DNA of 13,431 nt from DAOTYX01 sp034434635 (GCA_034434635.1 DAOTYX010000021.1:1-13431); one strand, 5' to 3'. Positions 5,379-13,297 are shown, counted from the stretch's first letter. Notes: a model not told the origin generated them from the sequence alone. Program-made: numbers and translations.

Positions 5379-7000
5379 AGTCCGCGGGTAGAGCCACCCA
5401 ACCGTTGCCGGGGGCCAGCGTCAGTTTTGCCCCCCTGCCAAAGGGCGCACTGCTGGGCCAGGGTCGGTACGTGGTGGTGGCGCTTCGCTCCAGCGACGAG
5501 CACCAGAACGTCTACCTGGTTGACGATACCACCCCCATCCGGCGTTGCCCGGAGTGCCGCACCGACCTGACAAACCTGGCCGAGCGCTTCTGCCCGACCT
5601 GTGGCTCTGACGTCACCGGTGTGATGCCGTTCTACCTGCGCTATGCCGTCCGTGAGAGCGCCGATCCGCAAGCCTTTGCTGCCGAAGAGCGGCTTCTGCA
5701 ACTTGGATTGGATCACCCGGCGTTGCTCCTGCCCTATGCCTTCTTCGTCGAAGCCCCCTACGGCCCACCGCGCCGCTATCTGGTGGAGGCAGAGTTCATC
5801 CCTCCCTCTGCCGCCACCCTCTCTGGCGGACAAGGGCTGCACGGGGTGCTGGAGTGGGGGATCGCCCTGGCGCAGGGGTTGGAAGCGCTGCACCGCCACG
5901 GGGTTGTCCTGGGCGAGACGGGGCCCGAGAGCATCGTCGTGGAGGGGCGGACAGCGCGCTGGGCCCGGTTCGCCGCAGCCACTCTGCTCCCCGTAGCCGG
6001 ACGCACCGCTGCTGACCCTCGTTTTGCCGGGGACGTGCGCGGACTGGTAAGGACGTTGCTCTATCTTCTGACCGGTCAGTGGCACGGGGTGACCGGGTTG
6101 CCTGCGCCGGTGGCGGCCTTCTTCTCCGACACGCTCTCGCCGCAGTCCACCCTGACCGCAGAAGCCCTCGCCGGGGCCCTGAAGACGATGCTGGAGGAGC
6201 AGCGTCGCCCCAGCGGCGTCACTTTTGTTGTCGGTCGGCGCTCTGACGTGGGGCAGACCCGCGCGCTCAACGAGGACTGCCTGCTGAGCCTGGAGATGAC
6301 CACTGTCTTCGGCTCGGTCAGCATGCCGGTCGGGTTGTTCGTCGTCGCCGACGGGATGGGGGGACATGAGTCGGGGGATGTGGCCAGCCAGATCGCCGTG
6401 CGCACCATCGCTGAACAGGCGGCCCTCGATCTCCTCTCTGCTGCAGCGGCCGGTCGGCCGCTACCTCCCGCGGGTGAGTGGCTGACCGCAGCGGTACAGG
6501 CCGCCAATGGGGAGGTCCACCAGCGGCGCCAGGCGGCGGGGAACGATATGGGCTGCACCCTCGTCGCGGCGCTGCTCGTCGGCGACACGGCAACCATCGC
6601 CAACGTCGGCGATAGCCGCGCCTACCGTCTCGGCCCCGACGGCATCGTCCAGATCACCACCGACCATTCGCTGGTCGAGCGCATGGTCGCCACCGGCCAG
6701 ATCACCCGCGAGGAGGCGGCCACCCATCCCCAGCGGCACGTCATCTACCGCGTCATCGGCGACAGGCCCCGTGTCGAGGTAGATCTGTTCGAACGTCACC
6801 TGATCCCCGGCGAGGCGCTGTTGCTCTGCTCCGACGGGCTGAGCGGCATGCTGCCCGATGAGCAGATGTGGAGCATCTGGCGGGCCTGCGCGGGCCCGCA
6901 ACAGGCCTGCGAACGGCTGGTGGCGGCGGCCAACCGCGCCGGGGGGAAAGACAACATCAGCGTGGTGATCGTCCAGCCGCTCCCCTTTACGGCTGTATGA
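5375..7000 (+). CDS. PP2C-type phosphatase with N-terminal zinc-ribbon/pseudokinase module
   Basis: This 541-aa soluble protein has two parts. Residues 280-535 are a complete PP2C Ser/Thr phosphatase. Metal ligands are D301 (in NED), D326 and G327 (DGMGG), D487 (SDG) and D526 (KDN), and the NVGDSRAYRL strand is at 410-419. Residues 25-275 resemble a bacterial Ser/Thr kinase fold that has lost catalysis. The glycine-loop region lies near 28-32. The strand that should carry the ATP-binding Lys is preceded by an inserted zinc ribbon (C58, C61, C73, C76). HRD is replaced by L179-G180-E181, the catalytic-loop Lys and Asn by G183 and S186, and no DFG is seen. The pseudokinase probably senses or scaffolds. 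The start ATG follows GAGGAGG at 5361-5367. The 3' end overlaps the opposite-strand L,D-transpeptidase gene by 14 bases. Phosphatase assignment is firm; the pseudokinase reading is from motif comparison only. Confidence 0.92.
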   Translation: MKSAGRATQPLPGASVSFAPLPKGALLGQGRYVVVALRSSDEHQNVYLVDDTTPIRRCPECRTDLTNLAERFCPTCGSDVTGVMPFYLRYAVRESADPQAFAAEERLLQLGLDHPALLLPYAFFVEAPYGPPRRYLVEAEFIPPSAATLSGGQGLHGVLEWGIALAQGLEALHRHGVVLGETGPESIVVEGRTARWARFAAATLLPVAGRTAADPRFAGDVRGLVRTLLYLLTGQWHGVTGLPAPVAAFFSDTLSPQSTLTAEALAGALKTMLEEQRRPSGVTFVVGRRSDVGQTRALNEDCLLSLEMTTVFGSVSMPVGLFVVADGMGGHESGDVASQIAVRTIAEQAALDLLSAAAAGRPLPPAGEWLTAAVQAANGEVHQRRQAAGNDMGCTLVAALLVGDTATIANVGDSRAYRLGPDGIVQITTDHSLVERMVATGQITREEAATHPQRHVIYRVIGDRPRVEVDLFERHLIPGEALLLCSDGLSGMLPDEQMWSIWRACAGPQQACERLVAAANRAGGKDNISVVIVQPLPFTAV

Positions 7001-8003
7001 CCACCGGCGTGCCGATCTCTGCCCACTCGTAGAGCAGCCGCGCCTGTTCCGTTCCCAGGATGATGCAGCCGTAGGAGACCGGCGTCCCCAGGTACCCTTC
7101 CCAGAGCCGTTGTCCGTTGGAGAGGATGGGCAGCGCGTGGATGCCGTTCTCCAACGGTCCCGCCCAGTAGATGCCCAACCAGTAGGGCATCTGTAAGTCC
7201 CAGGTCGAGGCGTAGGCGTTGGGGATGCGGTCCAGCACCTGGAAGGTGCCGGTGCGTGTTCCGCGCCCCGGCATGCCGGTGGAGGCGACGAAGGAGTAGA
7301 TCAGCACATCTCCCTGATAGGCGTAGAGGTGCTGCTCGGAGATGTCGATCAGGATGCGCTTGCCGCCGGTGGAACTGGCGGGCGCGGTCGAGGCCAGACT
7401 GCCGCTCTCGGGAATCACCAACACCTGGCCTGGCAGGATCAGCGACGGGTTGGCGATGTTGTTGGTCTGCACCAGCGTCCACAGCGAGACGCCATACCGG
7501 TTGGCGATGCCGGCGAGCGTCTCGCCGCGCTGCACGGTGTGGGTCCTTGAGGCGTGGACCGGCTGGTAGGAGACCGAGGGGGCGGTCGCGCTGCCGGGAA
7601 TGACCAGCCGCTGGCCGGCAAGCAGCCGGCTGGGGTCGGTGATGCCGTTCAGTTCCGCCAGGGCCTGCGTGGTGGTGTTGTAGCGCAGGGCGATGCGAAA
7701 CAGCGTTTCCCCTGGCTGGACCACGTGTGTGGCGGCGGCGGGCGCAGCGACGGACGCGCTGCCGGGGATGAGCAGCCGCTGCCCGGCGAAGATGCGCGAG
7801 GGATCGGCGATACCGTTGGCGGCGCAGATGGCCGACACGGTGGTGCCGTACCGTTGGGCGATGCCGGAGAGCGTCTCGCCCCAGGCCACGACATGCACCA
7901 CGCCGCTCTGGGGAGGCGGGGCAGCGTACACTGGCGTTGCCGCCAGGAGCAGGGCGGCGGCCAGGAGCAGTCCCCAGAGACCCCGCCAAAACCGCTGGCG
8001 CAT
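6987..8003 (-). CDS. Exported L,D-transpeptidase with three LysM domains
   Basis: The 338-aa precursor has a signal peptide (1-27, hydrophobic core 10-22, VYA before the likely cut). Three LysM peptidoglycan-binding repeats follow at about 35-80, 92-137 and 154-198, each with a GETL motif and ending near a LIP/VIP motif. A Ser/Thr-rich linker leads to a YkuD catalytic domain (215-336). The catalytic Cys is C313 in SYGCII, with H289 upstream as the expected partner. Most YkuD enzymes have SHGC followed by V/I and R/N; here Tyr replaces His and Ile replaces the Arg/Asn. The enzyme should cross-link or modify peptidoglycan outside the cytoplasmic membrane. The start has GGAGGT (minus strand, 8008-8013) 4 bases upstream. 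It follows the HMA gene by 24 bases on the same strand, so co-transcription is possible. The 3' end converges on the phosphatase gene. Confidence 0.93.
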   Translation of the reverse strand: MRQRFWRGLWGLLLAAALLLAATPVYAAPPPQSGVVHVVAWGETLSGIAQRYGTTVSAICAANGIADPSRIFAGQRLLIPGSASVAAPAAATHVVQPGETLFRIALRYNTTTQALAELNGITDPSRLLAGQRLVIPGSATAPSVSYQPVHASRTHTVQRGETLAGIANRYGVSLWTLVQTNNIANPSLILPGQVLVIPESGSLASTAPASSTGGKRILIDISEQHLYAYQGDVLIYSFVASTGMPGRGTRTGTFQVLDRIPNAYASTWDLQMPYWLGIYWAGPLENGIHALPILSNGQRLWEGYLGTPVSYGCIILGTEQARLLYEWAEIGTPVVIQP

Positions 8004-8027
8004 CCGAACCTCCGGAGATGAGGAGGG

Positions 8028-8231
8028 TCAGGCGGGCGGGTAATCTATCTCGGTCAGGCGGGCGGCGATCTGCTCCCAACTGGCCGGCGGCTCCCACTCC
8101 ACCGTCACCTGTTTTGTCTGCGCGTCCGCCTCAACCCGCCGCACACCCTCCAACTTGCTCAGTTCACGCTGAATGGTCATCACGCAGTGGTGACAACTGA
8201 TGGCCGGAACGTTCACCGTCTTGCTGTTCAT
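8028..8231 (-). CDS. Small heavy-metal-associated (HMA, CopZ-like) protein
   Basis: The 67-aa protein has a single ferredoxin-like HMA fold. It has metal-binding C13 and C16 in AISCHHC, a helix (about 17-26), then KLEGVRRVEADAQTKQVTVEW (26-46), which is the usual second half with its EGV and VTVEW strands. Such proteins carry Cu(I) or other soft metals to transporters. The canonical motif is GMTCxxC; here Ile sits in place of Met and two His lie between the Cys residues, so the metal may differ from copper. No metal ATPase is in the window. The start ATG is preceded by GAAGGA on the minus strand. I found no convincing minus-strand promoter upstream. The gene may be co-transcribed with the L,D-transpeptidase. 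Confidence 0.88.
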   Translation of the reverse strand: MNSKTVNVPAISCHHCVMTIQRELSKLEGVRRVEADAQTKQVTVEWEPPASWEQIAARLTEIDYPPA

Positions 8232-8252
8232 ACCCTGTCCTTCTCTATTGAC

Positions 8253-8280
8253 TTGACAACGGCTGCCCCTTGGGTATCAT
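8253..8280 (+). promoter_or_regulatory. Promoter-like sequence pointing into a gene-free stretch
   Basis: A perfect TTGACA (8253-8258) and TATCAT (8275-8280, 5 of 6) are separated by 16 bases. They face the plus strand, away from the HMA gene. No plausible protein is encoded on the plus strand downstream before the next plus-strand gene at 9120. The predicted transcript would start near 8287 and run through the large palindrome at 8354-8419. It could be a small RNA promoter or a chance match. Confidence 0.35.
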
Positions 8281-8353
8281 CTCCTTCGGTGGGTCCGGTA
8301 GCCTCCCTCTTGAGTGTTGTTCCTGGTTCAGAGTGCCGAAAGCGAGGAATCGG

Positions 8354-8419
8354 TCAGCAGATTGAGCAGATTCAGCGGATTTCTGTAGACAAATCTGCTT
8401 CATCCGCTCAATCCGCTGA
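8354..8419. repeat. 29-base-arm palindrome made of nonamer words
   Basis: Arms 8354-8382 and 8391-8419 are inverted copies with 24 of 29 positions matching and an 8-base loop. Each arm is three 9-base words: gcagattga, gcagattca, gcggatttc on the left and atctgcttc, atccgctca, atccgctga on the right. Three of five mismatches are G/A differences. Two become G-U pairs in minus-strand RNA and one in plus-strand RNA. It occupies the middle of the 274-base gap between the DUF1232 and HMA genes (8232-8505). Apart from this and the promoter-like site I see nothing else in that gap. It may form the 3' end of the DUF1232 mRNA. Confidence 0.75.
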
Positions 8420-8505
8420 CTCTCTTCGGCCGTTTCGGGCGAGTCTTCGATCAACACGGTAAGGGAAGACCATCGGTGGGTCAGGGGCGAAGCGGCGCGT
8501 GGCTC

Positions 8506-8952
8506 CTACTCCTCGGTGGGGGTAGAGTCGTCGAGGGGGGGTGTGACCTGGAACTCTCCCTCGATGATCTCTGGGGCGGCTTCTGGGGCTTCTTCTTCCG
8601 GCCACTCCTCGATCTTCGCTCCTAACGCCTTCAGGTGCTCATGTACCAGGTCGGTGGGGCATAGTTCGACGAACAGTTTGACGCCCAGCAAGAAGATGGC
8701 GATGTCGTCCAACTGCCCCAGGCCCAGGGCCACATCTGGAAGGATGTCCACAGGCGAGAAGATGTACAGCAGGGTTGCTGGCGGGATGGTTTTTGTCCAC
8801 CACGGGACGCGGGGGTCCCAGAACAATCGCCAGGCCAGGCGCGCCTGGCGGACCAATTCCTTCAGCCAGGAGATCACCACATTGGGTTCCGCCGGCACCG
8901 TTGGCGGCGAGGGCTGATCACCCGTGCGGGCAGGCAGGCGTCGTTCGTTCAT
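8506..8952 (-). CDS. DUF1232 (YkvA-like) membrane protein
   Basis: The 148-aa protein has a polar N-terminus (1-25) and an amphipathic stretch containing RQARLAWRLFWDP (35-47). The DUF1232 core follows: hydrophobic segment 55-70, SPVDILPD (66-73), LDD (81-83) and a second hydrophobic helix (84-97). The acidic, Pro/Glu-rich tail (117-148) is probably unstructured. The family is found widely in bacteria and its function is not established, so none is assigned. The start is supported by GGGAGGA on the minus strand just upstream and by a strong promoter at 8970-8997. It is divergent from the XPB-like gene across a 167-base gap. Confidence 0.88.
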   Translation of the reverse strand: MNERRLPARTGDQPSPPTVPAEPNVVISWLKELVRQARLAWRLFWDPRVPWWTKTIPPATLLYIFSPVDILPDVALGLGQLDDIAIFLLGVKLFVELCPTDLVHEHLKALGAKIEEWPEEEAPEAAPEIIEGEFQVTPPLDDSTPTEE

Positions 8953-8969
8953 ACTTCCTCCCGTGGAAG

Positions 8970-8997
8970 ATTATAGCCCGTTTGCTGGAATTGACAA
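8970..8997 (-). promoter_or_regulatory. Promoter of the DUF1232 gene
   Basis: Read on the minus strand, TTGTCA (plus 8992-8997) and a perfect TATAAT (plus 8970-8975) are 16 bases apart. Transcription would begin near 8963, giving a leader of about ten bases before the start codon, with GGGAGGA inside it. Confidence 0.65.
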
Positions 8998-9119
8998 CGG
9001 CCCTGACGCAGGTTCGGCGTCCGTGGGAAGGCTGGCGATCCATTAACTGCCTGCCCTCCCGCAGGTTTGGGCGCAATCTCTGCTCGTTCCGTTCGTGAAA
9101 TTCGTGGCGAGAAGCCGTG

Positions 9120-10825
9120 ATGCGCACGCTTGAAGAACTCCTGGTCCGCTGTGAGCCGATCCGCCGGGCGGCCATTGCCCGCTTCTGGGGGGCCGATCTG
9201 CCCGACCCGCATTCCCCTCAGGCGGTTGGGGCGCTGGCCAGCCACATGGCCCGGCCAGAGGGGGTGCTCGCCGCCTGGACAGCGTTGAACGAGGCGGAGC
9301 GGGCCGCACTGAGTGACCTGTTGGCGGCAGAGCAGGCCATCCCGTGGCTCACCTTCACCCGCCGTTGGGGCGAGGTGCAGAGGATGGGGCCGGCCCGTCT
9401 GGAGCGACTGCGTCCCTGGGAACATCCGACATCTCCCGCTGAGGGGCTGTGGTACCGCGGGCTGCTCTTCCGGGATGTGGAGGAGCGTCCAGAGGGGCTC
9501 ATCGAGGTGGCGGTGCTGCCGGCGGAACTGGCGCAGCACCTGCCGGCCCGTCCCGCTTCTCCCCTGCGCCTCTCGCCGACCACGCCCCCGCCTGTGGTGC
9601 AGCCCGCTGACGATACGCTGCTGGATGATGGCTGCACGCTGCTGGCCTGCCTCCAGTCTCACGCTGTGCGCCCGCGCGCCGATGGCGCGTGGCCGGCCGC
9701 GGCGGAGACGGCGCTGCGGCGCCATCTGAGACAGCCGGATCCGGACCGGCTGGCATTCCTCCGCCATCTGGCCCAACGACTCGACTGGCTGCGGCTGAGC
9801 GCCAATGGCCACCTGCGGCCCAACCCTACCGTGGCGACGGTCTGGCTGCAGGCCCCTGCCCAGCAGCAACGCGACGCCCTGGCCGGTGCCTGGCGGGATG
9901 ACCCCACCTGGAACGACCTGCGTCACGTGCCGACCCTGCGCTTCGACGACACCGGCTCCTGGCGCAATGATCCGCTACGGACGCGCCAGGCCTTCCTGCA
10001 CTTCCTTACCGCCTGTCGCCCGGGCGAGTGGTATGCTCTGACGGACCTGGCAGCGGCGATCAAACAGGCCGCGCCCGACTTCCAGCGGCCCGATGGCGAT
10101 TACTCTGCCTGGTACATCCGCGATGCTGCCAGCGGCGCCTACCTGAGCGGCTTCGAGAGTTGGGACGCGGTCGAAGGGGCGCTCATCCGCTACTACATCA
10201 CCGGTCCGCTGGCCTGGCTGGGCCTGACCGACCTGGGTTTTCAGACACCCGAGGCCCACGGGACTTCGGGAATCGGGGCGATTTCCTTTCGCCTCTCTCC
10301 CGCTGGCGCCCGCTTCCTGGGACTGGCCGAAGCCGCGCAGGAAGAACCCCCGCCTCCCCCGCCGCTGGCCATCGCTTCCGACCTGACCATCCGCGTGCCT
10401 GCCGCCCGCCGCTACGAGCGCTTCCAACTGAGCCGCGTGGCGCGCTGGGAGCGCAGCGGTGACCTCTACATCTATCGGCTAACCCCCGACTCGTTGACCC
10501 GTGCCCGTCAGCAGTCCATCGCGCCGGAGCGTGTGATGGCCTTCCTGGAGCAGGCCAGCGGTGGCAAGGTGCCCCACAACCTTCGGGCGGTCCTGCAGCG
10601 CTGGTCACAGCACGGCGCGGAGGTGCGCCTGGAACGGGGCATCCTGCTGCGCGTGCGGGACGAGGCGCTGCTGCGGCGGCTGACCACCGCCCCTGCGACC
10701 CGTCACCTCATCCGTGAGGTGCTGGGGCCGACGACGGCGCTGGTGGCCTCAGCCGACTGGCCGCGGCTGGCGCGGGCGTTGGTGGAAGAAGGATTGCTGC
10801 CCGACCTGATCGGTCTGGAGGAGGA

Positions 10826-10844
<19 letters not shown>
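9120..10844 (+). CDS. Helicase-associated (XPB/Ssl2 N-terminal-like) domain protein, no motor domain
   Basis: The 574-aa protein is cytosolic, with no membrane segment or signal peptide. Residues about 415-520, after a run of Pro (410-415), resemble the XPB/Ssl2 N-terminal-like domain seen in actinobacterial helicase-associated proteins. The stretch starts with ASDLTIRVP (419-427), then YRLTPDSL (452-459), a helix with MAFLEQAS (473-480), KVPHNL (483-488) and LQRWSQHGAEVRL (492-504). The first ~400 residues are helical and I do not recognise them beyond similarity in composition. No Walker A, DEAD or helicase motifs are present. In Actinobacteria such proteins sit beside an XPB helicase; none is here. 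A role with DNA is inference. Start: GTG 9117 and ATG 9120 are adjacent in frame, and the weak GAGAAG (9109-9114) fits ATG 9120 better. The 3' end overlaps galK by 19 bases. Confidence 0.75.
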
Positions 10845-11974
<1,130 letters not shown>

Positions 11975-11984
11975 CCATCCCTAT

Positions 11985-12012
11985 GTAGGACAACTGCTCG
12001 TAGTTGCCCTAC
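11985..12012. repeat. Hairpin after galK
   Basis: Arms GTAGGACAACT (11985-11995) and AGTTGCCCTAC (12002-12012) pair over 11 bases with one A-C mismatch and a 6-base loop. On the minus strand the mismatch becomes G-U. It starts 11 bases after the galK stop and no T-run follows, so it is either a weak 3' end structure or another dispersed palindrome. Confidence 0.6.
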
Positions 12013-12024
12013 ACCAGGCCAGGC

Positions 12025-12052
12025 TTGACACCGGATGGGGGATGGCTATAAT
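12025..12052 (+). promoter_or_regulatory. Consensus promoter of the zinc-ribbon gene
   Basis: TTGACA (12025-12030) and TATAAT (12047-12052) are both perfect and are 16 bases apart. Transcription would start near 12059, about 40 bases before the ATG at 12099, with AGAGGAG (12081-12087) as ribosome-binding site. Confidence 0.75.
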
Positions 12053-12098
12053 ATAGGGCGTCCCCTGTGACTTCTTCCTCAGAGGAGCGTATCCTGTT

Positions 12099-12749
12099 AT
12101 GGATGAGACGATCGAGTTCTCGCAGAACGTCAGCGACCTCAGCACCGACCGCGGCTTCCAGTTCGAGTTCACCTGCAATCGTTGCGGCAACGCCTACCGC
12201 ACCCGCTTTGTCGCCTGGTCCACCGGCACCATTGCCGAGGCGTTGGACACGGCCGGCGGCCTGTTCGGGGGCATCTTCAACACGGCGGCCAGTCTGGGCG
12301 AACGGGCGCGCTCCGCCGGCTGGCAGCGGGCGCGCGACGCGGCGCTTGCCGAGGCCATCGAAGATGTGCGCCCCAAGTTCGTCCAGTGTCCCCGCTGCTC
12401 CGCCTGGGTCTGCCGCAAGTCCTGCTGGAACACCAAACGGGGCCTGTGCAAGGATTGCGCCCCCGACCTGGGGGTGGAGATGTCGGCGGCGCAGGCCAGC
12501 CGCTCGGTGGAAGAGGTGTGGGCTCACGCGGCAATGGCCGAGGAGGACAAGCATCTCTCCGAGAAGGATTGGCGCGAGACCATCCGCGCCACCTGCCCCA
12601 ACTGCGAGGCTCCCTTGCCGGCGAACGTCAAGTTCTGCCCCGAGTGTGGCGCTCCGGTGAAGCAGGCGAAGCACTGCACCCAGTGTGGCGCATCGCTCAC
12701 CCCTGGGGTGAAGTTCTGCCCGGAGTGTGGGGCGAAAGTCTCTCCTTAG
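12099..12749 (+). CDS. Multi-zinc-ribbon protein, function unknown
   Basis: The 216-aa soluble protein has sixteen Cys residues, enough for four Cys4 zinc sites. The N-terminal half holds C26/C29 (CNRC), C97/C100 (CPRC), C105, C109, C117 and C120. A Gly/Ala-rich helical stretch (42-90) separates the first pair from the rest. The last 50 residues are two tandem classic zinc ribbons: C166, C169, C180, C183 and C193, C196, C207, C210, each with the pattern KFCPECGA. No enzyme motif, signal peptide or membrane helix is seen. The layout fits a family of bacterial double-zinc-ribbon proteins with an N-terminal FEFxCxxCG motif (21-30) whose role I do not know; nucleic-acid or protein binding is possible. 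It is probably a single-gene unit with its own strong promoter. The tandem heptamer array begins four bases after the stop. Confidence 0.88.
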   Translation: MDETIEFSQNVSDLSTDRGFQFEFTCNRCGNAYRTRFVAWSTGTIAEALDTAGGLFGGIFNTAASLGERARSAGWQRARDAALAEAIEDVRPKFVQCPRCSAWVCRKSCWNTKRGLCKDCAPDLGVEMSAAQASRSVEEVWAHAAMAEEDKHLSEKDWRETIRATCPNCEAPLPANVKFCPECGAPVKQAKHCTQCGASLTPGVKFCPECGAKVSP

Positions 12750-12752
12750 ACC

Positions 12753-12808
12753 ACTGACGACAGACGACAGACGACTGACGACTGACGACTGACGACAGAC
12801 GACAGACG
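12753..12808. repeat. Tandem array of eight heptamers (ACWGACG)
   Basis: Eight uninterrupted 7-base units run from 12753 to 12808. Each is ACTGACG or ACAGACG, in the order T, A, A, T, T, T, A, A at the variable third base. There are no other differences, so the array looks recent or kept uniform. It begins four bases after the zinc-ribbon stop and codes for nothing evident. It resembles in design the short tandemly repeated repetitive sequences known from cyanobacteria. Confidence 0.9.
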
Positions 12809-12822
12809 GTGTCTTGACCATT

Positions 12823-12850
12823 GTGGTCCGTGGTCCGTGGTCCGTGGTCA
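12823..12850. repeat. Tandem array of four heptamers (GTGGTCC)
   Basis: Three perfect GTGGTCC units and a fourth ending in A run from 12823 to 12850, 14 bases after the first heptamer array. GACCAC, the inverse of GTGGTC, occurs at 12749-12754 at the left edge of the first array. The two arrays together are therefore flanked by short inverted sequences. It sits 38 bases before the rubredoxin-like start codon. Confidence 0.85.
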
Positions 12851-12888
12851 TAGAGGGATCACATAACGAATCGAAAGGAGGTGCAAAC

Positions 12889-13218
12889 ATGTGGCGCTGT
12901 GGTGTTTGTGGATACATTCATGAGGGGGACGAGCCGCCGGAGCAGTGTCCCAGGTGTGGTGCGCCGCGCGAGAAGTTCGTCCAGATCGAGGCAGAGGCGG
13001 TCGAGAAGATCGAGCGGGCGCGCTTCACCAATGGCCTGCACATGCAGCTGTTCAGCCTGCTGGAAGACGCGCGGGACATCGCCGACGCCGGCATCGAGGA
13101 TGACCTCGACCCGGGGTGTGTGAAGATCTTCACCGAGGTGGAGGCCTTCGCCGCCGAGATGCAGCGCAAGATCAACGCCGAACTCGAAGTCCATATGAAG
13201 AAGGGGAAGTGGGGGTAG
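12889..13218 (+). CDS. Rubredoxin-like domain protein with helical C-terminal region
   Basis: The 109-aa protein begins with a rubredoxin-type iron or zinc site: C4 and C7 (CGVC), then C20 and C23 (CPRC), with GYIHEGDEPP between. This is the form found at the C-terminus of rubrerythrins (WRCGVCGYIH, PRCGAPREKF). Residues 32-105 are predicted helical and charged. The ExxH diiron motifs of rubrerythrin are absent, so it is not a rubrerythrin. It may bind one iron for electron transfer, or zinc for structure. The start is ATG 12889, with a near-perfect AAAGGAGGTG at 12874-12883. An in-frame TTG at 12814 would translate the GTGGTCC array and is rejected. I see no clear promoter directly upstream and no strong terminator after it. 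Confidence 0.87.
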   Translation: MWRCGVCGYIHEGDEPPEQCPRCGAPREKFVQIEAEAVEKIERARFTNGLHMQLFSLLEDARDIADAGIEDDLDPGCVKIFTEVEAFAAEMQRKINAELEVHMKKGKWG

Positions 13219-13297
13219 TTCCTCCGGAGCGCCGGTGTCTTTGTGAAGAAAGGGGGTGGTGAGTATCGCGATGGCGTGGCAATGATAGCGCCAGGAC

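Noticed and set aside
5216..6367. Long minus-strand open frame opposite the FHA and phosphatase genes
   Set aside because: It is a GC-driven shadow of two well-supported plus-strand genes, with Arg/Gly/Gln-rich low-quality protein. The same applies to long shadows at 6796-8097, 8949-9926 and 10841-11887.
8187..8462. Open frames across the DUF1232-HMA gap on both strands (8187-8462 plus, 8245-8457 minus)
   Set aside because: They mostly translate the nonamer palindrome and its flanks, resemble no family and have no convincing ribosome-binding site.
12753..12850. CRISPR-like array
   Set aside because: Units are 7 bases and contiguous, with no unique spacers and no cas genes. It is a simple tandem repeat.
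12814..12888. In-frame TTG start that would extend the rubredoxin-like protein
   Set aside because: It would translate the GTGGTCC array. ATG 12889 has a near-perfect ribosome-binding site and gives the expected rubredoxin N-terminus.
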